64,000 bases of DNA from Saccharomycopsis fibuligera x Saccharomycopsis cf. fibuligera (taxonomy: Eukaryota; Ascomycota; Saccharomycetes; Ascoideales; Saccharomycopsidaceae), in the NCBI GenBank assembly GCA_001936135.1, contig CP012810.1, positions 2,418,001-2,482,000 on the forward strand, in the 5' to 3' direction. The notes beneath the pieces are model-generated. The model was not told the DNA's origin. It worked only from the letters and a program-made list of their open reading frames with translations, and made no database searches. Made by a program: the position numbers and the translations under genes. Within the stretch, counting starts at the first letter, position 1; each line of letters begins with the position of its first letter. Below, piece after piece: positions 1 through 9,795 of this stretch.

Positions 1-876
1 GTATATAACAAACTGAAGCCCCCCAATGGATCCGCGAGTGTCAAAAAAACAAAGGATCCTGCCCTACGGGGAATTAAACTTCATTTGTACATTTAATACA
101 TATCACAGCCAAAGGAGTTCTTCATGTGCCACAGTTCGCGTTTTACTTTCTTTCTTTTTTTTTTTTTTTATGTTTTCCTTTGTTTTCTTTTCGTCGTTTC
201 TTTTCGTATTAGCTTGTCTTCCCCCACTTTAGTGCTGTGATTATTGGTGGCCGCGCATTTCCTTAAAGAGAAATGTTATTGGCTTATCTCAGCTGGAGCG
301 AACCTCGGAAAAACATTAATCATGTGAGTTGAGTACAAACACCCGCACATCATAATGTTCAAGGTGGATGGGTGTACTGAACAACATCCTTTTTGTGTCA
401 TTTATGTTTGTGGCACACAAATTTGCGGCACAAAAGCTCCAAAAGGCTTTTACAAATGATTTTGAGGTTGATAATACATTTCGTTTATCAGAACTTCAAA
501 CAAGTTATGGTCTACCAGCAGATTTGAGAATCCTCAAAATTTGTAGAATTTAGTTTTATATTGATTGTTCTCTGATGGGACTGCTCCGAGTAACCATTTG
601 CCTTAACTGTAGATGCATTTATAATTGAACTTTAGTAATAAAGCATTTTGTTCATCTATACCGTTTGCCAAAAAAACATGTTTTAAAGTGTGCCATATTC
701 AGGTGCGTCACTTTTTGTTTTTTTGCTATAGGTTGCACCAGTACTAACATATACAATTAAAAGGAGATAAAAGCAAATTTTGATAACTCGTTCTTCTTCT
801 TTCTATTCAAAAATTTCCAATCTTGACTACCAAGAGCTATAAATCCTTCACTTTGTGATGAATTATGTGATCTTTG

Positions 877-907
<31 letters not shown>

Positions 908-1208
908 AATGCTTCACTTTTATTCTTTTTACTCGTAATCTACGCTAAGAAGAAATTGGAGGCTTATCATATTTTATTAGTCTCAAAAAACGAAGAAAAG
1001 CCCACATCTGACAGTAAGTGCAAAGAAAATATTTTTTTTTCCCTCACCCAAACCATTTTTAAGAAGTTTAGTTGCGTGTACAATACAGGGCATTAAGTCC
1101 TACTGAGTAGTACTGAGGCAGATCAAATCCCGTCCATGTTGAGTATCTGAAGCACCACACACCCCAACATACTCTGCAGATGCCCGAAAATGGAACGGTA
1201 AAAATCTG

Positions 1209-1246
<38 letters not shown>

Positions 1247-1349
1247 AAAATAGTCTCAAAAGACTATAAACCAAGTAGACTGACATTGATAGCATACAGA
1301 CCCTTTTGTTCCTTGGATCGTTTCTAAAAGCTGAAAAGTAACAATTAAG
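1..1349. other. Intergenic region upstream of the AIM36-like gene
   Basis: No ORF here looks coding; those present are under 80 codons with biased composition. The stretch holds two very long A runs, about 30 bases at 877-906 and about 36 at 1209-1244. The second ends roughly 105 bases before the AIM36-like start codon, where a nucleosome-excluding poly(dA) promoter element would be expected. Confidence 0.7.
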
Positions 1350-2432
1350 ATGTTATCACCACAGTTCGCTAAGTCATTAAGACCAAGTGTGTTTCTCTCG
1401 AGCACTTCCAGATCTATTTGCACCAATACCAGTGGCCGTACTATAATATCAGCCACGAGATTATCATCTTCTAAACTAAAGCATTGTCTATCCTACCATC
1501 AACAAGAACACCAGCAATTTTTCTCTACCACCTCTGCCCCAAAAGATAATAACAAAAACAACCTCAGTAGCAACAATAATAGAACTACCAAAAGCAATGG
1601 TAAAGCCAGTGCTAATAAAGAAGGTGGCATCAAGTTTCAATATTTGATCCTCATTGGGCTTTTCAGTTACGTTGGCCTTTCTGAAGCAGCTAAGAGAATG
1701 GAAAAGAATAAAGACAAGAATAGTTTCAGTGAAGAGGAATTCAACAAGTTGCAAGATGGTCTAAGAAGAAAAACTAAAATGATTCCTGACGATATTGAAG
1801 AACAAGAAGTGAAAATAGACAATGATAAAGTGGCAGCAGCAGCAGCAGCTATTATCGGTAACAGTACTAAGACTAATGGCACAAAGTATACCGCAAAGAA
1901 CGTCAGTGTATACTTGGTGCCTTCCAAAGACATAAACAATACCAACGTCAACTTCAACGAAAAAGACAAACAACACTTCCATATCATTGATGCGGAAAAA
2001 TTAACCGAGTTGGAAAAAAACGATATCAAATCCAGATATGGTCCGTTATTGCAAGAATGTGAAAGATTTGGCAGAAATGTTCCAGTGGGAACCAAGACTG
2101 CCATTGTTGGTAATGCCATAATGCAAATCCTTAAGCAACAGGCCCCAGACACCGACAGTTACAGTAGTAATAATGGGAATAGTAATGGCGATAATAATGT
2201 TGTCGAAAATCAAAAGCACGTATTTATGATTGTTGGGTTCCCTGACTCTATTAATGAAGCAATTAAATTTGAAGAAAAAGTCGTTACTGTGAAGAAATTG
2301 ATTTCAGTGGTGGGAGCTGGTGATGAAGAAAGTTCATCAAGGGATATTAGTGACGTGGTGAATTATTACGATACGGTTAAAAAAGTAGCCATAGTGTCTA
2401 GTGCTGAGCAGATCAAGCAGATTGTCAATTAA
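1350..2432 (+). CDS. AIM36: AIM36-like mitochondrial inner-membrane protein
   Basis: The protein has 360 residues. The N-terminus is rich in Arg, Ser and Thr with almost no acidic residues, as in a mitochondrial presequence. After an Asn/Lys-rich linker one hydrophobic segment (about residues 95-115, around FQYLILIGLFSYVGL) is followed by a conserved-looking stretch with NSFSEEEFNKL. The C-terminal half has no transmembrane segment and contains NEAIKFEEKVVTVKKL, which fits the AIM36/FMP39 family. That family has no defined biochemical role; yeast mutants show altered mitochondrial inheritance. It is longer than the roughly 255 residues of S. cerevisiae Aim36 because of Asn/Ser-rich and poly-Ala insertions. 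The start chosen is the first ATG. In S. cerevisiae AIM36 (YMR157C) sits beside MRPS8 and TPP1, both also present in this window, which supports the call. Confidence 0.7.
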   Translation: MLSPQFAKSLRPSVFLSSTSRSICTNTSGRTIISATRLSSSKLKHCLSYHQQEHQQFFSTTSAPKDNNKNNLSSNNNRTTKSNGKASANKEGGIKFQYLILIGLFSYVGLSEAAKRMEKNKDKNSFSEEEFNKLQDGLRRKTKMIPDDIEEQEVKIDNDKVAAAAAAIIGNSTKTNGTKYTAKNVSVYLVPSKDINNTNVNFNEKDKQHFHIIDAEKLTELEKNDIKSRYGPLLQECERFGRNVPVGTKTAIVGNAIMQILKQQAPDTDSYSSNNGNSNGDNNVVENQKHVFMIVGFPDSINEAIKFEEKVVTVKKLISVVGAGDEESSSRDISDVVNYYDTVKKVAIVSSAEQIKQIVN

Positions 2433-2838
2433 GGAGCTGTGTTGGCTGGATTAGTACTCGTTACTGTTTTTGTAAATAATTATTTGAAGTGGAGACTTTA
2501 CGGTACATATAAGGTATGATTTTTTTTATTCATATATATACAGTACGCTTATAGATTTAATTCTATCTTGTTTACTCTCTGTTAATGTAATCATATAATA
2601 AACTGAAAAACGCAAAATTGCTACATGAAACTATGGCTTTAAGGTCACAAAAAGGCCCCAAGTAATAACTTTTTCGCGTACAGTCAAAACAAAAAAAACG
2701 TTTATAATGTTAATCCAAAAAGAGAAAAAATAAACATGAAGTGATAATAAAAATGACGATGATAAAAGAAAAAGAAAAGAGGAGGACAGACGGAAAGAAA
2801 AAAGCTACCTAAAAATACAACAAATGCGCAACACATAC
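2433..2838. other. Convergent intergenic region
   Basis: This is AT-rich 3' flanking DNA between the AIM36-like gene and TIF34, which converge here. It contains several A runs and TATATA stretches typical of yeast 3'-end signals. No gene is seen. Confidence 0.7.
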
Positions 2839-4070
2839 TTAAGCAATGGTTGAATTAGCAGTAACTTCAACATCATACTTGAAGTCAAAGTAAGACTTGT
2901 CGAAATGGTGCAATCTAACAAAACCATCTTCACCACCAGAGGCATAAGCAGTACCCTTTGGATGAATAGCAATGTAATTCAATGGACCGAAATGGCCAGC
3001 GACTCTACCAATTTCATCTTGGAAAATTTTGTGGTAGAATCTGGCTTCAAATTTACCTTGCTGGGCACTAGTGGTGGTAACATCTCTTGCTTCTTGACCA
3101 CCTCCCAATATAACAAAATCTTTAACTGGAGTAATGGTAGCGGAATTCACTGGAGCATCAGTGCCGTAATGTTTCAAAACTTTCAAGTTGTCCACATCCA
3201 TAATTTTAGCAGTTTTGTCCTTTGATGACGTTATGAAATAAGTTCTATCTGGGGCAAATTGTATATCGGTGATTTGCTTTTCGTGAACTTTTTCAGATTG
3301 AATGAATTTACCGGAAACTGCATCATATTTGGAAATCACACCGTCATTGTGTGCAGCAATGATGTATTTGCTCAAGTAAGAGTAACCAACAATCATAACT
3401 TTTTCGTAACCTTCTTTAGTAGGTATATCTAAAACTGGTTCATCAGATTGTTCTTTCAAGTTTTCTCTATTGAGCTTGTAAGTAAGTATGTTACCAGGCT
3501 GACCCATGACTTTGTCGGTACAAAGAACAATCTCATCCTTCAATGGATTAAATTCAACTCTTCTAACCGGACTCTTTTGCACCCATGTGTAAAGACATTC
3601 ACCAGTTTCAACATTCCACAATTTGGCACTGAAATCAGCAGAACCAGTAAGAGCCAATTTAGAATCTTGTGACACGTCAATAGACCAAATGGTACCTTTG
3701 TGGCCTTCAAGAGTTCCCAATCTTTCACCGTTGAAAGAATACCAAACAGAGGCAACGCTATCTTTAGAAACTGAGAAAATCAAGTCACCTTCTCTATTGA
3801 ATTTGACCTATTAAAATTGTTAGTAAATGGACCTTTTATGAAAATAATTGGAATTTGACATCCTGAATAGAGTTATTATCATTTAAAATATTTTCCTCTA
3901 TATTTGTTTTATTTAAGCTTTCATGATTCGCCACCAAATCATTTGGCCGATATGAGATAATACAACACAAACTGAATATATCAAACTTGACAATAAAATG
4001 AAAGTAAACTTACTTGCGTCAAGGCTCTTTCGTGCCCAACTCTAAAATCATTGTTAGTAAGTTGCTTCAT
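2839..4070 (-). CDS. TIF34: Translation initiation factor eIF3 subunit i, two exons
   Basis: This WD40 beta-propeller subunit of eIF3 acts in 40S recruitment and scanning in the cytoplasm. Exon 1 (4070-4014) encodes 19 residues, beginning MKQLTNNDFRVGHERALTQ. Exon 2 (3807-2839) continues with VKFNREGDL and runs to the stop, for 341 residues in total against 347 in S. cerevisiae. WD repeats are visible, for example GHKGTIWSIDVSQDSKL with SADFSAKLWN, and HEKQITDIQFAPDRTYF with SSKDKTAKIMD; the last blade carries HPKGTAYASGGEDGFVRLH. Without exon 1 the reading frame would lack an ATG before blade 1, so the spliced model is needed. The gene is divergent from SNU23. Identification is secure. Confidence 0.95.
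3808..4013 (-). other. TIF34 intron
   Basis: The 206-base intron is in phase 0. It has a GTAAGT 5' splice site starting at 4013, a perfect TACTAAC branch site at 3819-3825 (complement) and an ATAG 3' splice site ending at 3808. Removing it joins a conserved eIF3i N-terminus to the main exon in frame. Confidence 0.93.
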
Positions 4071-4634
4071 ACAAACTTTTGAAAACACAAAGAACCGATA
4101 TATTCCAGCAATAGTTGTGTTCCAAATAAGCTGATCAAATATCAGGAACCAAACACACCAACAAAGTCAATCCAAAAATATGTCTCTGGTTGGTGTTTTT
4201 TGGCTCATTAGTAGTGATATCTTTCACACGGATGAAGTTTTTTCCAGTACATACAACATAATAGGTCTCATATTGGCTGATTGTTATTGGTGCTATTATT
4301 ATAAACTGTAGTGACCAGTATGTTCTTGGAGACTAATCAACAACAACTTCTCTTTGACCCTTCTAATCACTTCTTTTTTTTTTCTCTCTTTTGCCATTTT
4401 CGACTTTCGACTGGAAAATTTGTGAGGACGAAAAAAAATTTCAGCTTCACCTACGCACGTGATCGATTGGGTAGATTTTTTCTTTATATACCGGGAAAGA
4501 CAGAGTTACGGCGGAGCATGACGATGAGTTGATGAGGGGGATGTACATGCTAAACTTATTATCAACACTCGCTGTTTCAATATCCACTGTCATATCTTTG
4601 GTGACAATTCAATTTGCTGATAAGCTAAGCAAAA
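4071..4634. promoter_or_regulatory. TIF34/SNU23 divergent promoter
   Basis: The region carries a CACGTGAT E-box (4456-4463), two GATGAG cores of PAC type (4523-4528 and 4531-4536) and A-rich stretches resembling RRPE elements (4412-4421 and 4431-4442). PAC and RRPE normally mark ribosome-biogenesis promoters, so coordinate growth control is plausible. Assigning them to one gene or the other is inference. Confidence 0.45.
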
Positions 4635-5321
4635 ATGAGTGAAGAGGAATCGTTGACTTCGGTGAATTCCTATGGGCGCAAAACATGGAACAGAGATGCA
4701 TACGCTAAACTAGCGAGGGACAAACGATCCAACAATTATAACAACTACATTAACAATAATGTCAACAACAGTAACAACAACAACGATGAAAAAATAGACA
4801 TTACAAAACGTAAAGTCAATGTTGATTTTGAATCAAATTTGAACAAAGTACAAATTGTAAACCAATCCAGTTCTGTGTCGGTGCACCGGGGCAAAAGCTC
4901 GGGTTTTTACTGCGAGACTTGTAACTTGACCTTCAAGGACAATTTAAGTTTCTTAAACCATATCAACTCTACGCGGCATTTGGAAAATTCGGAATACAAG
5001 ACATCGCATCTTAATAACAATATTACAGTTGAAGACGTGCAAAAAAAGTTACAAGCTGTTTATGAACGAAAGTTAAGAGAAAAAGAACAGGGGAATGATT
5101 TGGAAGTTTTCAATTTGAAGAGAAGAATAGAAGAAAGACAGAAATTTGAAGAGCGGGAAACGATGAGGAAAAAGCAAAAAAAGATGGAAAAGAAGCAAAA
5201 TAAGTTGGAGCAAAAGCAGAGGAGGAAGGAAACTGACGGAGGTTTGGGAGATAAGGATGGTGATGATGAGATTATGAAACAAATGGGATTTGCTGGGTTC
5301 TCTGGGACTGGCAAAAAGTAG
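4635..5321 (+). CDS. SNU23: U4/U6.U5 tri-snRNP zinc-finger protein Snu23
   Basis: The 228-residue protein has the SNU23/ZMAT2 layout. The N-terminal motif YGRKTWNRDAYAKLARDK comes first. A matrin-type C2H2 zinc finger follows at about residues 92-114 (CETCNLTFKDNLSFLNHINS then TRH, that is C-x2-C-x12-H-x5-H). Next is EDVQKKLQAVYERK and a very basic and acidic C-terminal helix. Snu23 is a spliceosomal B-complex protein that contacts U6 and the 5' splice site region. An Asn-rich insertion (about residues 33-51) separates the N-terminal motif from the finger. In S. cerevisiae SNU23 (YDL098C) is the immediate neighbour of BUG1 (YDL099W); here only the SERF gene lies between them. Confidence 0.93.
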   Translation: MSEEESLTSVNSYGRKTWNRDAYAKLARDKRSNNYNNYINNNVNNSNNNNDEKIDITKRKVNVDFESNLNKVQIVNQSSSVSVHRGKSSGFYCETCNLTFKDNLSFLNHINSTRHLENSEYKTSHLNNNITVEDVQKKLQAVYERKLREKEQGNDLEVFNLKRRIEERQKFEERETMRKKQKKMEKKQNKLEQKQRRKETDGGLGDKDGDDEIMKQMGFAGFSGTGKK

Positions 5322-5931
5322 CAATTCAATATTTTGACTACACCATAGCTTTTATTTTATTTTTTCAATGTACTGTTTTACTGTCTAACAAGAGATTCAA
5401 AATGCTTTTCAAATATTGAAGCTGATCAGAAGACAACAATGCAACTACAGCACATACAAAAAGCTTTGATAGAAATGGAGAACCATTTGCACACAAGTAT
5501 TAAAAGGAAGTATCTGACAAAAATGAAGAACTATACAATATTTTGCACTATAAAGATAAATTTATAGCTGGCCTATAAATACGTCAAACCAAAACTTTTT
5601 CAAATAAAGATACTAAACGCTAATACTACTATTAATAAAAATAATAAAAATAAATCGTTCAATCGTAATAGTTAATAGCTTATTTGCAGTATATATAGTG
5701 AGAATAATGAAAAAAAGAAAGAGAATAAAAAAATAGAACACAAGATAAATAAACAGTGACAACGTTGATTAGTATTTGTGATATTCAACATACACTTGAT
5801 GAGCTCTCGTTAACGGTTTTGCCAAACCAACAGTTTTTCCAGGCTGGCTAGGTTAGCAGTCAACAGCCAACAAAAAACTCCAACCAATATTTAGCTCAAT
5901 GAATTACAGAGCTTTTCGGACCTTAAAGTCT
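5322..5931. other. Convergent intergenic region SNU23/SERF
   Basis: This is AT-rich 3' flanking DNA. On the minus strand a TGCTAAC branch-like site near 5852-5858 is followed by CTAG and CCAG, then by a 24-codon open stretch ending with a stop near 5771. That could be a splice-like decoy or an alternative terminal exon, but the phase does not match the SERF exon 1. Confidence 0.4.
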
Positions 5932-6470
5932 TCAAACTTTTTGAGCTGGTTGTTGAGCCTGTGCGGCCTTTTTCGCATCAGCTAGAGTTTCGCCAGTTAG
6001 TATTATGTATTTGTGATTTTGCTTTGTGCTTGCTAGAGATACTGCTTGGAACATTATTTATATACCCCAAGACAAAACATGAGGGGGAAAAATAGGCAGA
6101 ATAATATTATGATGATAATACTGAGCCTTGATATTAACACAAACTTAGCCACACGGAACCCAATTGATTTGACTCTGTCACATTCGAGTTGACCAACATT
6201 AACCCAAAACTGGCCTTAAAAAAGGTGAAAAGGTGCGTTTATTCTATAGTAAAATCGAGCCAAATCATGACAAATCAAGTAAAGTCAGAGAAACTCAAGT
6301 CAAGTCAGTTATATCGAAATCATATACATACCAGCAGCTTGTTTTTCTCTTAGCCTCTGTGCATCTTGTTCCAATCTTTTTTTTGGATCTCCACTTTGTT
6401 TTTTCTTTTGTTGCTGTTGTTTCTTTAAATTTTTTTCTCTGGCTTTATCTCTTTGGTTTCCTCTAGACAT
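5932..6470 (-). CDS. SERF-family (4F5/MOAG-4-like) small basic protein, two exons
   Basis: This gene is too short and too interrupted to appear as one ORF. Exon 1 (6470-6332) encodes MSRGNQRDKAREKNLKKQ and continues through a Gln/Lys-rich stretch to REKQAA. Exon 2 (5981-5932) completes the split Ala codon and ends ADAKKAAQAQQPAQKV before TGA, giving 62 residues. The N-terminal MxRGNQRDxAR block is diagnostic of SERF proteins, small disordered nucleic-acid-binding factors that promote amyloid nucleation in animals. The S. cerevisiae relative is YDL085C-A. The gene is divergent from BUG1. The spliced model is supported by consensus splice sites and a coherent joined frame. Confidence 0.88.
5982..6331 (-). 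other. Intron of the SERF-family gene
   Basis: The 350-base phase-1 intron has the consensus GTATGT 5' site at 6331, a TACTAAC branch site at 5996-6002 (complement) and a CTAG 3' site ending at 5982. It is almost twice as long as the coding sequence. No conserved snoRNA boxes could be assigned on the sense strand. Confidence 0.9.
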
Positions 6471-6918
6471 TTTGATCTGATTAAAGTTATTATTGATATT
6501 GATATTGATAAGGATCTTTATGATAAAAATATGGATAGCACACCTAACTTTTCTTTTCTTGCAAGTGTGTTGTAAATTCAGCTATTAAGTAATGTTTCTG
6601 AAACGATTTTATCTGCTTTGGAGTGATTTTGGATTTGACAAAAAGGTAGAGAACTGTAAATCAGTTGAACTGATCAAAGCGATCATAATCGATAATATTG
6701 TTGCCCCGAGAGAAAAAACCGAGCGGCGCATTGCGTTTTATATTGAGTATGCGTTACGAGCCCGTGACAACAAGGCTGACAACCGACAAACAAACAGCGA
6801 TGACGATGGAGATTCACTTACTGTTGTTGTTGATATGATACAAGCCTTTGATGAAGCTATACATAATTGGAAGATCAAATCAAAATTAAAACTGCTGTTA
6901 TTATAAAAATCATTAATT
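6471..6918. promoter_or_regulatory. SERF/BUG1 divergent promoter with an upstream ORF
   Basis: About 450 bases separate the two start codons. A 104-codon ATG-initiated frame (6592-6906) fills most of it and stops 12 bases before the BUG1 ATG. It has no recognised motif, so it is treated as a possible long uORF or a chance ORF rather than a gene. Confidence 0.4.
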
Positions 6919-8449
6919 ATGGCCGAAGCAGAAGGTACTAAAGCATCAGAAGAGTTATCCAAGGAGGAGAAATTGGAAGCTGCTAGAAAGAAGGTGAGTT
7001 TAGCTGAATTGAACTGAACTGGGTTAAATCGGCAGCGTGGCTGCTCATAAATAACACAGCAATGTCATTATAGCCTCTATTGTACTGTAGCTCAAAATAT
7101 GCTACTAGATCAAGCTTACCTTTGTTATTGTCATTTCCTCTGCTTTTACTAAGGATTAAGAGTACTAACCTGCCTTTTTCTAGTTTGAAAAATTAAAGAA
7201 GCAACAAAAGAAGAAGAAGAGCGGTAAGAAGAAGAAGGATAAAGACGCGGAAAATAAGGAAGATGCCACTGAGGAGCCGGAATCAGAAAAAGAAAAGGAT
7301 AAAGAAGATACTCCTGATGTAGAAGAAAACTCCAAAGCAGACCTGAGCAATGGAAAGTTAAAGGAGAAAGAACCAGGGGCTAAAGTGGCGGATGATAATG
7401 ATAATGATAATGATGATGATGATGAAGCAAAGAAACAAAAGGAAGCTAAAGATGAAGTTGATGAAGAAGCAGAATCTAACAAGAAATTAAAGGATAGCAA
7501 ATCAGAAGAAAGCGAATCTAAGGAAAGCAAAGAAGAGGAAAAGAAAGAAGAGGAGAAGAAAGAAGAAAAACTCGAACCAGCTGCATCGACTACAGAAAAG
7601 AAAGACTCCTTTGATGACTTGTTTGGTTCTAATGACCAAAAGACCGAAGAAGACGATTTTTTTAGTAAACTTGATGAATCGAAGTCACCACAGTCTCCTC
7701 CACACCAAAAGGCTTCTGAACCAGTGGCAGCCCCATCAGTAGTGACAGCTGCTGCAGATGCAGCAGCTGCAGAAATCGTTACTGGTATTGTTGAACCATC
7801 TTCTGCAACGTCCACCACTTCCTCCAACATTAGTGAATCTGATAAAGATGCCAAGATTGCTGAATTGACATCTCAGCTTAAAACCACAGCAGAACAACTT
7901 CAAAAGGCCAAAAAGGAGAATTCTCATTTAAAATTTGAAAAAATGGATTTGATGGATGAATTAGAAACATTGAAAGAAACCGTCAAACAGCTCAAACTTA
8001 ACCATAACAAATATAAACCAGATTACACTCCTTCAAGTAAATTACAAACCGGTGATGATGAAGATGAAGATGATGGTGAAGAATCTGAAGTGTCGTTGTC
8101 TCCAGCAGCATCACCTTATCCACACCATCATCTGTCTTTCCACAGTCAACAAAGAATTCAACAGCAGCAACAACCACAACAGACAAAAAGGGGCTCGTTT
8201 TTTGGATCTTATAATCCTTTGTACTCAAGCTATTCTCACAGTTCACTGAATGCAGTAGAACAGCAAAGTCAACAATCACAACAGTATCAGCAACAACTGC
8301 CATATTATCAACAACAATACCAGCAAGCTCAAACAAATCAGAACTATTCGTTTGATGAAATCAAGAAGGAATTGGAGAAATGGAAGGATTGGGGCTTGGA
8401 CATGAGAGGATGGCGTTCTATTGGTTCTGGGCCGATTGTTGAGATATGA
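6919..8449 (+). CDS. BUG1: Cis-Golgi GRASP-binding protein Bug1, two exons
   Basis: Exon 1 (6919-6993) encodes 25 residues ending EKLEAARKK. Exon 2 (7184-8449) resumes FEKLKKQQKKKKSGKKK and ends IGSGPIVEI, for 446 residues in all. Order of parts: a basic N-terminal helix, a long Glu/Lys/Asp-rich disordered region, a coiled coil (about residues 250-300, DAKIAELTSQLKTTAEQL onward), a Gln/Tyr-rich linker and a conserved tail. In S. cerevisiae Bug1 binds the GRASP65 homologue Grh1 and helps COPII vesicles tether and fuse at the cis-Golgi. The short hydrophobic C-terminus is of the kind GRASP PDZ domains bind. Adjacency to SNU23, as in S. cerevisiae, strengthens the call. It is longer than yeast Bug1 (about 341 residues) through low-complexity expansion. 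Confidence 0.82.
6994..7183 (+). other. BUG1 intron
   Basis: The 190-base phase-0 intron has a GTGAGT 5' site, which is unusual in yeasts, a perfect TACTAAC branch site at 7163-7169 and a 3' TAG ending at 7183. Splicing restores the basic helix EKLEAARKK-FEKLKKQQ. Confidence 0.88.
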
Positions 8450-8468
8450 GATATGAGATATGAGATAT
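8441..8468 (+). repeat. Four perfect GAGATAT heptamers across the BUG1 stop codon
   Basis: Four tandem copies of GAGATAT begin inside the last codons of BUG1. The first unit supplies the final Glu-Ile and the stop codon TGA spans units 1 and 2; the other copies lie in the 3' UTR. Confidence 0.95.
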
Positions 8469-8952
8469 GAGAGATGAGAAGTATACAGTGTAGGATTAAC
8501 GTTTATGACTTGAGTAATAATTTAGTATTGATTATGCCATGATGTATTATTATATTGCGCTGTAGAGGTTTTACAAATCTTACAGGAAGAGTTCCGCAAA
8601 TAAGAAACGTTATATCTGAATAGAAAAGCGAAAACAAAAATGTGTGCGTATAATGTTGTCCAACATATACATGCCGTAATATATATACAAAATAAAGAAG
8701 TATTATCATTATAAGAAAAATCCACCACTGACTGCCAATGAACTCTGGTGATGTCTATTCGTATTAACAAGCTGCCAATATCTTTCTGTAACATCATGGG
8801 GCTCAAAACTTATTCTTGTCTATAGTCTATCCACCAGCTACTCATTTGCCAATGTCCACAAGTTTTTATTCAAAGCAGTCCATATTTGTCCTTCTAACCA
8901 ACCATCTCCAAATCAAGCTAACACCACCTCAATTAATAGCAACTGCCATCAC
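8469..8952. other. Convergent intergenic region BUG1/MRPS8
   Basis: This is 3' flanking DNA of the two converging genes. Only short frames of no recognisable content are present. Confidence 0.6.
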
Positions 8953-9429
8953 TCACCCAAATCTGCAAAGAGCCATACCGCTCAAATTCTTAGCAGCAGC
9001 TTCTTGCAAATCTACTACCTGTTTATTCTCAAGCTTAATCAAAATGGTTTCAGCAGGCTGAATAGGTTTGATTTTTCTAACATAAAGTCCCGCAGCGAGA
9101 GCTTTCACCTCAGTAGCGGTAAGTTCAATTTTTAAATTTGGTTTAGAAATCAACTGTAAATGGTTCAATACTGGTTTATTGTTACGATACTTCAAACTTA
9201 ACCACAAGTTTCTCGTGGCGATATTGTCTGGTGTCACTTCCACTGGAGCTTGTGCACTGTCTGGGGCAACATCCGAGCCTTTTTGAATCGACGATACAAA
9301 ACCTTGCTTGTAGAGATGTAATGAAAGATTGAGATGGAGTCTAGTGAGCGGGATCTTGGCAAGGCTGATGTTGGCCATGGAACAATTTCTCAAGTGCGTG
9401 CAGGCGTTGGCAAGATGGACAAGGGACAT
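8953..9429 (-). CDS. MRPS8: Mitochondrial ribosomal protein uS8m
   Basis: The 158-residue protein starts MSLVHLANACTHLRNCS and is collinear with S. cerevisiae Mrps8 (155 residues, starting MSLVKLANTCAHLQNCS). Conserved blocks include VEVTPDNIATRNLWLSLKYR, NKPVLNHLQLISKPNLKI and the C-terminal LSGMALCRF. It is the mitochondrial small-subunit S8, which binds the central domain of 15S rRNA. The bacterial-like fold lacks a cleavable presequence, as is usual for this protein. In S. cerevisiae MRPS8 (YMR158W) is adjacent to AIM36 (YMR157C) and near TPP1 (YMR156C). Confidence 0.95.
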   Translation of the reverse strand: MSLVHLANACTHLRNCSMANISLAKIPLTRLHLNLSLHLYKQGFVSSIQKGSDVAPDSAQAPVEVTPDNIATRNLWLSLKYRNNKPVLNHLQLISKPNLKIELTATEVKALAAGLYVRKIKPIQPAETILIKLENKQVVDLQEAAAKNLSGMALCRFG

Positions 9430-9795
9430 GTTGTGTGGTGTATTGTTATTATTGTAGATATAATTATTGTGTGATAATGTCTTCCCTTGTGCTAGGTGAG
9501 CGTCCTGATATGTAAAAAAAAAACTTTCCTAGGATTCTCAATGGTCTGCTTCTTCACTGTTCCTTCTCTGAACGATTGGTTGATTGATATTTTGATGATG
9601 AATTTTTTCATTTTTCAAGATAGTGCGGGAGGAAGACCGGGTAACAATACGTTCCGCTACTTTGGCAGCCCTATTATAATGCGCTGCACAATGCCCAACA
9701 TCTGTTGCTACAGAATGAAGTTACCATTGAAGATAATTTGAGAGATTATCTTATAGCTGAGATTCAGTATCTGATAGCCCAATAAACCAACAACA
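9430..9795. promoter_or_regulatory. MRPS8/TPP1 divergent promoter
   Basis: This 366-base divergent intergenic region has no strong motif I can name. An 81-codon frame at 9496-9741 has no recognisable content and is read as chance. Confidence 0.5.

Noticed and set aside
26-232. 68-codon ORF at the window start
   Set aside because: Half is Phe/Leu from a T run; no independent support.
4311-4532. 73-codon ORF in the TIF34/SNU23 promoter
   Set aside because: Phe-rich product of T runs, sitting among promoter motifs; no family resemblance.
7180-7854. 224-codon Ser-rich frame antisense to BUG1
   Set aside because: It is the mirror of the Glu/Lys/Asp-rich BUG1 region; composition is explained by the sense strand.
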